Shown here piece after piece: positions 7,374 to 13,295 of a stretch of 14,272 bases of DNA. The DNA comes from Actinomycetota bacterium (lineage in GTDB: Bacteria > Actinomycetota > Actinomycetes > S36-B12): contig JAPLBU010000336.1 in the NCBI GenBank assembly GCA_026392575.1, positions 1 through 14,272 of the forward strand, in the 5' to 3' direction. How positions within the stretch are numbered: position 1 is the stretch's first letter; the number at the start of each line of letters is the position of its first letter. Below the pieces are notes generated by a model that ran no database searches, was not told the DNA's origin, and was given only the letters and a program-made list of their open reading frames with translations. The position numbers and the translations under genes were made by a program.

Positions 7374-7673
7374 CGCATCTTCCAGGTCGAGCTGGAGCAC
7401 TACGAGAAGATCGAGGGCCTCCCACTGTCCCTCGACGGCAAGGCCAATCGGCTCGCCACGATGCTGCGCGGCAACCTCGGGCTCGCCCTTCAGGGTCTCG
7501 CCGTCGTCCCGCTGTTCGCGGGATTCGATCTGGCCCGGGAGAGCGGCCGGATCTTCTCCTACGACGTGACGGGCGGACGATACGAGGAGCACGACTTCTA
7601 CGCCGTCGGCTCGGGATCGACGTTCGCTCGCGGATCCCTCAAGAAGCTGTTCCGTCGCGGTGCGTCGTCAGAC

Positions 7674-7676
7674 TAG
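7674..7676 (+). other. In-frame TAG within the prcB coding remnant
   Basis: The TAG lies in the restored prcB frame, between KKLFRRGASSD and AVSMALEALYDAADDD. The residue count between the two conserved blocks equals that of M. tuberculosis PrcB when the stop is counted as one residue, so it looks like a point substitution (for example GAG to TAG), not an insertion. Confidence 0.8.
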
Positions 7677-7891
7677 GCCGTGTCGATGGCCCTCGAGGCG
7701 CTGTACGACGCTGCCGACGACGACAGTGCTACCGGCGGTCCGGACATGGCGCGGGGCATCTACCCGGTGATCGGCGTCGTCGATGAGTCCGGTGCCCGCA
7801 TCCTCGGTGACGATGACGTAGCACCGAGGGTCCAGACGATGCTTGATGCCCGGATGGTCCGCCCGGACGGTCCACAGTCCGGCGGTCGACC

Positions 7892-7900
7892 AGGGGAGGA
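7892..7900 (+). promoter_or_regulatory. Strong ribosome-binding site for prcA
   Basis: AGGGGAGGA ends 3 nt before the prcA ATG at 7904. It may let prcA be translated even though ribosomes would terminate early in the damaged prcB. Confidence 0.7.
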
Positions 7901-7903
7901 CTC

Positions 7904-8596
7904 ATGAGCGTTCCGTTCTATGTCTCGCCCGAGCAGATCATGCGCGACAAGGCAGACTTCGCGCGCAAGGGCATCGCACGCGGTCGCAGCGTCATCGTCA
8001 TGCAGTACAGCGGCGGCATCGTCTTCGTGGCCGAGAACGCATCGCATGCATTGCACAAGATCAGCGAGCTCTACGACCGGATCGGCTTCGCGGCCGTCGG
8101 GAAGTACAACGAGTTCGAGAGCCTGCGGGTGGCCGGCGTTCGGCTGGCCGATATGCGCGGCTACTCCTACGACCGAAGCGATGTCACCGGTCGCAGCCTC
8201 GCTAACGCATATGCCCAGACGCTGGGCACGATCTTCACCGAGACGAACAAGCCCTTCGAAGTCGAGATCGTGGTTGCCGAGGTCGGCACGGATGCCGCAT
8301 CGGACCAGCTGTACCGACTGATGTTCGACGGATCCGTCGCTGACGAGCGCGGCTATGTGGCGATGGGTGGCGCCGCTGAACCCATCTCCGCTGCCCTCGC
8401 CGGGGCCTGGCATGAAGGGATGTCCCTGGAGGAGTGCGTGAGCGTCGCTGTGGGCCTGATGGGGGAGCACGGCGACGATGTGGCGAGGGTCCTCACCCCC
8501 GCGCAGCTGGAGGTGGCCGTCCTCGACCGGACCCGGCCGCGTCGCGCATTCGTGCGACTCGCCAACGGACGGCTTGCGGAGTTGCTCGCGTCGTAG
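7904..8596 (+). CDS. prcA: 20S proteasome alpha subunit PrcA
   Basis: PrcA forms the outer heptameric rings of the 20S core, gates substrate entry and docks the Mpa C-terminal tail. The 230-residue protein starts MSVPFYVSPEQIMRDKADFARKG, the typical actinobacterial PrcA N-terminus with the gating peptide. It continues with RGRSVIVMQYSGGIVFVAEN, SELYDRIGFAAVGKYNEFE and the NTN-hydrolase-fold core, and ends in RRAFVRLANGRLAELL. As expected for an alpha subunit it has no propeptide or catalytic Thr. Length and motifs are complete. The ATG overlaps the final prcB stop (ATGA) and has a strong ribosome-binding site. Without a working PrcB, PrcA could not form an active protease, so its intact state suggests the prcB lesions are recent or artefactual. 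Confidence 0.96.
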   Translation: MSVPFYVSPEQIMRDKADFARKGIARGRSVIVMQYSGGIVFVAENASHALHKISELYDRIGFAAVGKYNEFESLRVAGVRLADMRGYSYDRSDVTGRSLANAYAQTLGTIFTETNKPFEVEIVVAEVGTDAASDQLYRLMFDGSVADERGYVAMGGAAEPISAALAGAWHEGMSLEECVSVAVGLMGEHGDDVARVLTPAQLEVAVLDRTRPRRAFVRLANGRLAELLAS

Positions 8597-8621
8597 CGAC
8601 CCCGAGGCGCCGGACCCGACG

Positions 8622-8627
8622 TAACGT
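8622..8627 (+). promoter_or_regulatory. Predicted -10 box (TAACGT) for a leaderless pafA transcript
   Basis: TAACGT lies in the 37-nt gap after prcA and ends 6 nt before the pafA ATG at 8634. No Shine-Dalgarno sequence is present. pafA could thus be expressed separately from prcBA. Confidence 0.5.
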
Positions 8628-8633
8628 AGGCAC

Positions 8634-10004
8634 ATGGACCGCCGGATCTTCGGGATCGAGACCGAGTACGGCGTCACGTGCACGTTCAACGGACAACGTC
8701 GCCTCAGCCCAGACGAGGTCGCCCGCTACCTCTTCCGCCGCGTCGTGGCCTGGGGCCGCAGCAGCAATGTCTTCCTGACCAACGGCTCGCGGCTGTACCT
8801 GGATGTCGGCAGCCATCCCGAGTATGCGACGGCGGAGTGCGACAGCATTCCCCAGCTCATCACGCACGATCGCGCGGGCGAGCGGATCCTCGAGGGCCTG
8901 GTGACCGATGCCGAGCAGCGCCTGCGCGAAGAGGGCATCCATGGCGACATCTACCTCTTCAAGAACAACACCGACTCCGCAGGAAACTCGTATGGCTGCC
9001 ATGAGAACTACCTGATCGAGCGCAAGGGGGACTTCGCCCGCCTGGCCGAGCGCTTCATCCCGTTCCTTATCTCCCGCCAGCTGATCGCCGGGGCGGGCAA
9101 GGTCCTGCAGACCCCACGCGGTGCCGTGTACTGCCTGAGTCAGCGGGCCGACCACATGTGGGAGGGCGTCTCGAGTGCCACGACCCGGTCACGTCCCATC
9201 ATCAACACCCGCGACGAGCCGCATGCGGATGCCGACCTGTACCGACGCCTTCATGTGATCGTCGGAGACAGCAACATGAGCGAGACGACGACCATGCTCA
9301 AGGTCGGCTCGGCGGATCTGGTCCTTCGGATGCTCGAGGCCGGCGTCGTGATGCGAGACATGTCCCTCGACAACCCGATCAGGGCGATCCGCGAGATGAG
9401 TCATGACATGACGGGGAAGCGACTGGTGAAGCTCACGACCGGGCGCGAGCTGTCGGCCCTGTCAATGCAGTGGGAGTACTTCGAGAAGGCCTCCGACTTT
9501 GCCGCCCGCCGTGGCCTGGTTGACGAGCCAACGGGCACGACCCGGCGCGTGCTCGAACTCTGGGGCCGGTCCCTGAAGGCGATCGAGGCGGAGGACCTCA
9601 GCCTCATCGACCGGGAGATCGACTGGGCCATCAAGCTGCGCATGCTGGAGCGATACATGGCCAAGCACGATCTGGGGCTGGAGTCTGCACGCATCGCCCA
9701 ACTCGACCTCGCTTACCACGACATCAGCCGACGGCGCGGCATCTACAACATCCTCGAGCGCAACGGCCTCGTCGAACGAGTCACGTCGGACCTGGCCGTG
9801 TTCGAGGCCAAGTCCGTACCGCCTCAGACGACCCGAGCGAAGCTGCGTGGTGATTTCGTCCGGCGTGCACAGGAGCGCCGGCGGGACTTCACCGTCGACT
9901 GGGTGCACCTCAAGCTGAATGATCAGGCTCAGCGAACAGTCCTCTGCAAGGACCCCTTCGCCAGCGTCGACGAGCGTGTCGACCGCCTCATCGCGAGCAT
10001 GTAA
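8634..10004 (+). CDS. pafA: Pup-protein ligase PafA
   Basis: PafA phosphorylates the C-terminal Glu of deamidated Pup with ATP and joins it by an isopeptide bond to substrate lysines. The 456-residue protein begins MDRRIFGIETEYGVTC, with the metal/ATP-binding Glu residues in GIETEYG. It has the active-site segment LYLDVGSHPEYATAE with the catalytic Asp57. Next come FKNNTDSAGNSYGCHENYL and INTRDEPHADADLYRRLHVIVGDSNMSE, then a complete C-terminal domain ending VDWVHLKLNDQ...KDPFASVDERVDRLI. It lacks the Dop-specific SPLRDARGFD segment between the first two motifs, which separates it from Dop. The length is close to family norm. It probably has its own leaderless promoter and is followed by an FKBP gene with another such promoter. 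No sign of degeneration is seen. Confidence 0.97.
   Translation: MDRRIFGIETEYGVTCTFNGQRRLSPDEVARYLFRRVVAWGRSSNVFLTNGSRLYLDVGSHPEYATAECDSIPQLITHDRAGERILEGLVTDAEQRLREEGIHGDIYLFKNNTDSAGNSYGCHENYLIERKGDFARLAERFIPFLISRQLIAGAGKVLQTPRGAVYCLSQRADHMWEGVSSATTRSRPIINTRDEPHADADLYRRLHVIVGDSNMSETTTMLKVGSADLVLRMLEAGVVMRDMSLDNPIRAIREMSHDMTGKRLVKLTTGRELSALSMQWEYFEKASDFAARRGLVDEPTGTTRRVLELWGRSLKAIEAEDLSLIDREIDWAIKLRMLERYMAKHDLGLESARIAQLDLAYHDISRRRGIYNILERNGLVERVTSDLAVFEAKSVPPQTTRAKLRGDFVRRAQERRRDFTVDWVHLKLNDQAQRTVLCKDPFASVDERVDRLIASM
9198..9226 (+). repeat. 29-bp exact repeat shared with dop (copy in pafA)
   Basis: Identical over 29 bases to 6002-6030 in dop, in the same orientation and at the homologous position of the paralogous protein. 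It reflects shared ancestry under constraint or local gene conversion. Confidence 0.85.
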
Positions 10005-10015
10005 CCGGCCTTGGC

Positions 10016-10021
10016 TAGGCT
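10016..10021 (+). promoter_or_regulatory. Predicted -10 box (TAGGCT) for a leaderless FKBP-lipoprotein transcript
   Basis: TAGGCT ends 6 nt before the ATG at 10028, the same arrangement as upstream of recB, trmI, pup and pafA. The gap after pafA is only 23 nt. Confidence 0.45.
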
Positions 10022-10027
10022 CCGGGA

Positions 10028-10633
10028 ATGACCAGACGAGCCATCGCCATTGCCGGAACCGCCGTCCTCGCCCTCACGCTCGCCGCGTGCGGTCAGCAGA
10101 CCGACGAGCGGGTCGACGTCCCATCCGGGGCTGCCACTGCCTCGGCCATGGCACCCCTGCCGAGCCAGGATGCGGCCTTGGCGCCGTTCGTCACCGTTGA
10201 CTGCGTCAGCGGACAGGTCATGCCCGTCGATGCACCTCCCAACGGCACCACGATCGGCGCCGTCACGGCGATCTTCCAGCCCAATGGCGCCCCGGCGATC
10301 ACCGTGGCAACAGATGCTCAGCCGGCAACCGAGCTCGGCGTGGCCGACATCTCCGAGGGGACCGGCCAGGCCGTCGTGGCGGGGGACTCGCTCACTGTCG
10401 ACTACTGCGGCGTCGGCCTGGGTGGGCGGACTGTGTTCGACCGTGGTACCCCCGCAACGTTCCCGCTCGACGGCGTGATCGCCGGCTGGCAGCAGGGCCT
10501 CGTCGGCATGAAGGTCGGCGGGCAGCGCCTCCTCGTCATCCCGGCCGAGCTCGGCTATGGAGACCAGGGCAACCAGGGGATCGCTCCGGGTGAGACGTTG
10601 ATCTTCGTGGTCCAGCTCCAGTCCATCGGCTAG
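10028..10633 (+). CDS. FKBP-type peptidyl-prolyl isomerase, secreted lipoprotein
   Basis: A predicted cell-surface prolyl isomerase of 201 residues that would assist folding of exported proteins. The N-terminus MTRRAIAIAGTAVLALTLAAC is a lipoprotein signal peptide with lipobox LAAC, predicting lipidation at Cys21. A Ser/Ala-rich spacer follows. The segment TELGVADISEGTGQAVVAGD, typical of actinobacterial FKBPs, precedes the FKBP domain (about residues 115-201). Recognisable positions are VFDRGTPATFPL, VIAGWQQGLVGMKVGGQRLLVIPAELGYG and LIFVVQLQSIG. Besides Cys21 there are two cysteines, Cys59 in the spacer and Cys127 in the FKBP domain (VDYCGVG, where Thr is common). They could form a disulfide outside the cell, which is inference. 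The link to the proteasome genes is positional only. Confidence 0.92.
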   Translation: MTRRAIAIAGTAVLALTLAACGQQTDERVDVPSGAATASAMAPLPSQDAALAPFVTVDCVSGQVMPVDAPPNGTTIGAVTAIFQPNGAPAITVATDAQPATELGVADISEGTGQAVVAGDSLTVDYCGVGLGGRTVFDRGTPATFPLDGVIAGWQQGLVGMKVGGQRLLVIPAELGYGDQGNQGIAPGETLIFVVQLQSIG

Positions 10634-10667
10634 CGTCCCCGACCCGACCCACCAACCGAACGACCCC

Positions 10668-10674
10668 AGGAGAG
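10668..10674 (+). promoter_or_regulatory. Ribosome-binding site (AGGAGAG) for the second FKBP gene
   Basis: AGGAGAG ends 4 nt before the ATG at 10679 and fixes that start. A TAGCGT sequence at 10631-10636, overlapping the preceding stop codon, could serve as a -10 box giving a leader of about 35 nt. Confidence 0.6.
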
Positions 10675-10678
10675 AGCA

Positions 10679-11041
10679 ATGGCCAGCAAGCCCGAGATCG
10701 ACTTCCTTGAGGGACCCGCTCCCGATGTGCTGGTGATCACCGACATCATCGTCGGCGATGGTGCTGAGGCCCTCCCCGGTGGCCGAGTCGAGGTCCACTA
10801 CCTGGGTGTCGACTTCGAGACCGGAGAGCAGTTCGATGCGTCCTGGGATCGCGGCGAGTCCATCACCTTCCCGCTTACCGGGCTGATCGCCGGTTGGCAG
10901 GAGGGCATCCCGGGCATGCGCGTCGGCGGACGCCGGCAGCTCGTCATCCCGCCGGCACTCGCCTACGGCGAGGCGGGCACGGGTCATCGCCTGTCGGGCC
11001 GCACGCTGGTCTTCGTGATCGACCTCCTGAACGTCGGTTAG
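10679..11041 (+). CDS. FKBP-type peptidyl-prolyl cis-trans isomerase, cytosolic
   Basis: A compact 120-residue prolyl isomerase consisting of little more than one FKBP domain, with no signal peptide. The family pattern runs through VEVHYLGVDFETGEQFDASWDRGESITFPL, then LIAGWQEGIPGMRVGGRRQLVIPPALAYGEAGTG, and closes with LVFVIDLLNVG. The Asp of FDASW, the Trp of AGWQ, and the Tyr of AYG correspond to the substrate pocket. It follows the lipoprotein FKBP by 45 nt, giving an exported/cytosolic pair that probably arose by duplication. It has a good ribosome-binding site, unlike its neighbour. pafB follows after 5 nt, so the two are probably co-transcribed. Confidence 0.93.
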   Translation: MASKPEIDFLEGPAPDVLVITDIIVGDGAEALPGGRVEVHYLGVDFETGEQFDASWDRGESITFPLTGLIAGWQEGIPGMRVGGRRQLVIPPALAYGEAGTGHRLSGRTLVFVIDLLNVG

Positions 11042-11046
11042 CCGAC

Positions 11047-12030
11047 TTGTCGCATGTCGAGCGCACGGAGCGCCTGCTCAACCTGGTGATCTGCCTGATG
11101 GACACATCGGTCGCGGTGTCGCGGGCGGATATCGAACGACGGATCCCGGGCTACGACCAGGCCGCGACACCGGCGGCCTTCGAGCGAATGTTCGAGCGCG
11201 ACAAGGACGAGCTCCGATCGATGGGCATACCCGTCGAGACCGTGACCGAACACAACGGCGAGGTGCTGGGGTATCGCATCCCGCAGGATCGATACGCCCT
11301 GGGGCAGATCGACCTCACCATCGAGGAGCGCTCTGCCGTCGCCGTGGCCGCTCAGGTGTGGGGTCAGGCGATCGTCGCACCCGTTGCCGGAGCGGCACTG
11401 CGCAAGCTGGAGACGCTGTCAACTGACCCTGATGCATGGACTCCTGCAGACCTGCGGGGCAGTGTCCAGCTGACCGTGAGCGATGGGGCACTGCTGCCCC
11501 TGATGGCCGCCCTTCGCCAGGACCGCACGGTCACCTTCCCCTACCGATCGCCCACCGACCCCGAGGCCCGGCCGCGCACGGTCTCGCCGTGGGGCCTGCG
11601 GTCGTCCGCTGGCCATTGGTTCCTCGTGGCCTTCGATCACGAACGTTCGGCCGAGCGGACGTTCCGCCTGTCGCGCATCACCGGTCCGGTGGTCATCACC
11701 GGGCGCGCGCGGCAGACGCCGCCGCCGGAGTCCTTCGATATCGCCAGCTATGCCATCGGGCCACAGGGAGACGATGTGGCCGCCTTGGCGCAGGTCCGGA
11801 TCGCCACCGGCCGTGGTGCTTCCGTCCGCAGGCGCGCGATCACCACGGAGGGCGTCGATCCCTGGACAGCCGAGGTGCTCACCATCGGCGGCATCTCGAT
11901 CGACGACCTCGTCACCGTGATCTGTGGTGCGGGCTCCGACGTTGTTGCCCTCGAACCACCTGAGGTAATTGCCGCCGTGCGCGCGGCCCTCGTCAATTTG
12001 AGCGATACCCATCGGGTCGTCATCGCATGA
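11047..12030 (+). CDS. pafB: WYL-domain transcriptional regulator PafB
   Basis: PafB works with PafC as a heteromeric activator of the RecA-independent (LexA-independent) DNA-damage response in mycobacteria. The 327-residue reading from TTG 11047 gives MSHVERTERLLNLVICLMDTS, matching the VERLVNLVIAL start of known PafB. A winged-helix region follows with AAFERMFERDKDELRSMGIPVE (about residues 40-62). The WYL domain includes RTVTFPYRSP and SPWGLRSSAGHWFLVAFDHERSAERTFRLSRI, the latter holding the canonical Arg-rich ligand-binding strand. A WCX-type C-terminal region follows. No Shine-Dalgarno sequence precedes TTG, only 5 nt after the FKBP stop, so translation is probably coupled. The stop overlaps pafC (ATGA). 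Confidence 0.92.
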   Translation: MSHVERTERLLNLVICLMDTSVAVSRADIERRIPGYDQAATPAAFERMFERDKDELRSMGIPVETVTEHNGEVLGYRIPQDRYALGQIDLTIEERSAVAVAAQVWGQAIVAPVAGAALRKLETLSTDPDAWTPADLRGSVQLTVSDGALLPLMAALRQDRTVTFPYRSPTDPEARPRTVSPWGLRSSAGHWFLVAFDHERSAERTFRLSRITGPVVITGRARQTPPPESFDIASYAIGPQGDDVAALAQVRIATGRGASVRRRAITTEGVDPWTAEVLTIGGISIDDLVTVICGAGSDVVALEPPEVIAAVRAALVNLSDTHRVVIA

Positions 12031-12953
12031 GCGCGACCGCAGGCGATCGACTGACTCGCCTGCTCACCTTGGTGCCGTGGCTCCTCACGCACGATGGAGT
12101 GACCATCGGTGAGTGTGCTGAGCACTTCGGAGTGAGCGCCGAGCAGCTCGAGCGCGATCTGTGGCTGCTGGTCGTGTGCGGCGTTCCGGGATACGGCCCA
12201 GACCAATTGGTGGACATCGACTTCTGGAACGACGGTGTCATTCATGTCATTGATCCCCAGACGCTCGGCAGGCCACTGCACCTCACCCACGAGGAGGCCC
12301 TGAGCCTGCTCATCGCCCTGCGAATGCTTGCTCAACTGCCCGGCATCGTCGACCGCCAGGCCATCGTCACAGCGGCCGCGAAGATCGAGCAGGTCGCGAG
12401 TGACTCGGCCTCCGAGAGATTCGTCGCTGTGCAGGTGGGCGTGCCCCCCGAGGTCACCGCGGCGGTGGACAACTCCCTCTCGCAGGGGCTCGACCTGAAA
12501 CTGCGGTATGCATCGGCAACCCGTGACGAGGTTACGGATCGCACGGTGCAGCCACGGCGACTGCACATCATCGATGGGGTGGCCTACCTCGAGGCATACT
12601 GCCTCTCGGCCGAAGCGGTGCGGACCTTCCGACTGGATCGAGTGATCTCAGCGGAGGTCGGCGGACCGTCCGACGTTGCCGTGGAAAGCGTCGAGTCGCC
12701 CGTGACGAGCCTGGCGAGCGTGGCGATCCTGATCGTGGGCCCGTCTGCCCGGTGGATCGCGGACGTGCACCACGGACGACTGCTGTCCGAGTCTGCCGAC
12801 GGTTCGGCTCGCATCGAGCTTCCCCTCCATTCGCTCGAGTGGGCGGTGCACCTGGTGCTGTCGCTGAGAGGGGCCGCGATCGTCGAGGGACCGGCCGATC
12901 TGGCGTCCGCCGTGGCGCAGGAAGCTCAGTCCGCGCTCGGGTCGTACCCTTGA
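12027..12953 (+). CDS. pafC: WYL-domain transcriptional regulator PafC
   Basis: This is the partner of PafB in the DNA-damage activator. The 308-residue protein has an N-terminal HTH region: RLTRLLTLVPWLLTHDGVTI, then ECAEHFGVSAEQLERDLWLLVVCGVPGYGPDQLVDIDF. A middle WYL domain includes LKLRYASATRDEVTDRTVQPRRLHIIDGVAYLEAYCLSAEAVRTFRLDRV, and a C-terminal WCX-like region follows. Start ATG 12027 overlaps the pafB stop by 4 nt, a common sign of stoichiometric co-expression. I could not recognise the published PafBC target motif elsewhere in the window by eye, so autoregulation is neither supported nor excluded. Confidence 0.93.
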   Translation: MSATAGDRLTRLLTLVPWLLTHDGVTIGECAEHFGVSAEQLERDLWLLVVCGVPGYGPDQLVDIDFWNDGVIHVIDPQTLGRPLHLTHEEALSLLIALRMLAQLPGIVDRQAIVTAAAKIEQVASDSASERFVAVQVGVPPEVTAAVDNSLSQGLDLKLRYASATRDEVTDRTVQPRRLHIIDGVAYLEAYCLSAEAVRTFRLDRVISAEVGGPSDVAVESVESPVTSLASVAILIVGPSARWIADVHHGRLLSESADGSARIELPLHSLEWAVHLVLSLRGAAIVEGPADLASAVAQEAQSALGSYP

Positions 12954-12959
12954 GGGGTA
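12945..12959. repeat. Short inverted repeat at the pafC stop / tatA promoter
   Basis: TACCC and GGGTA form a perfect 5-bp inverted repeat around the loop TTGAG, which contains the pafC stop. Its right arm overlaps the candidate tatA -10 box. It is too short to be a convincing terminator and might be an operator or chance. Confidence 0.3.
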
Positions 12960-12963
12960 ACCT
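12958..12963 (+). promoter_or_regulatory. Candidate -10 box (TAACCT) for tatAC
   Basis: TAACCT fits TAnnnT in the gap after pafC and would give a leader of about 38 nt that includes the tatA ribosome-binding site. No clear -35 element is visible. Confidence 0.4.
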
Positions 12964-12994
12964 AGGACGTCGGCCACTGGGGCCGCTGTCAGTC

Positions 12995-13000
12995 AAGGAG
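12995..13000 (+). promoter_or_regulatory. Ribosome-binding site (AAGGAG) for tatA
   Basis: AAGGAG lies 7 nt before GTG 13008 and supports that start. Confidence 0.7.
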
Positions 13001-13007
13001 TAGCGAC

Positions 13008-13274
13008 GTGCCGAACCTGAAGCCTGTCGAGTGGCTCATCATCATCGCCGTCATCGTTCTTCTCTTCGGTGCGAAGCGCCTCCCGGATGCCGCTCGCGGC
13101 CTTGGTCGGTCGCTGCGCATCCTGAAGGCGGAGACCAAGGGCCTGGCCGACGATGCACCGGATGCCGATGCCTCCATTGCCCCGCCCGCTGTGCCACCGG
13201 CAGCCATCCCCTCCACCCCGGACGTTGCTGCTCCCAAGCCTGAAGGCTCGCCCACGGAGCGGGCCGAGGGCTGA
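13008..13274 (+). CDS. tatA: Twin-arginine translocase subunit TatA
   Basis: TatA oligomerises in the cytoplasmic membrane to form the path for folded proteins carrying twin-arginine signals. The 88-residue protein has the classic layout. A short N-terminus is followed by one membrane helix (VEWLIIIAVIVLLFG, about residues 7-21) and the FG hinge. An amphipathic helix follows (AKRLPDAARGLGRSLRILKAETKGL). The tail is Pro/Ala-rich and probably disordered. The start is GTG with a good ribosome-binding site. tatC follows after 21 nt. No tatB is present in the window, so either it lies elsewhere or TatA is bifunctional. The position after pafC is conserved in mycobacteria. Confidence 0.95.
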   Translation: MPNLKPVEWLIIIAVIVLLFGAKRLPDAARGLGRSLRILKAETKGLADDAPDADASIAPPAVPPAAIPSTPDVAAPKPEGSPTERAEG

Positions 13275-13295
13275 CGCGGCACCGGCGCATCCACC

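Larger units (their letters stand above)
7061..7907 (+). pseudogene. prcB: 20S proteasome beta subunit PrcB, disrupted by a frameshift and an in-frame stop
   Basis: PrcB is the catalytic subunit of the 20S core; cleavage of its propeptide exposes an N-terminal Thr. From the GTG at 7061, codons 1-104 are a good PrcB. They comprise a 50-residue propeptide, the cleavage site HG|TTIVAL with Thr51, then MAGDRRAT and GIAGTAGLAVE. Homology then continues in the +1 frame from 7374 (RIFQVELEHYEK...) through AVGSGSTFARGSLKKLF, is interrupted by TAG at 7674-7676, and resumes in the same frame as MALEALYDAADDDSATGGPD to the TGA at 7905. Relatives have two residues between AVE and R[IL][FY], so the junction looks like a 5-nt loss. 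The TAG sits where an acidic codon such as GAG would fit. Restored length would be about 283 residues, normal for PrcB. As written, translation from 7061 leaves the family frame and ends at 7786. Assembly error and recent inactivation are both possible. Confidence 0.9.

Noticed and set aside
7364..7380. Programmed +1 frameshift to make full-length PrcB
   Set aside because: Two residues would still be missing at the site, no known slippery or stimulatory element is evident, and the downstream TAG would still stop translation.
7323..7676. Separate small gene starting at ATG 7323
   Set aside because: Its first ~17 codons are out-of-frame prcB and the rest is the middle of PrcB, so it is a fragment created by the frame change, not an independent gene.
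9929..10987. 352-codon minus-strand frame across both FKBP genes
   Set aside because: Both plus-strand FKBP genes carry clear family motifs; the antisense frame does not.
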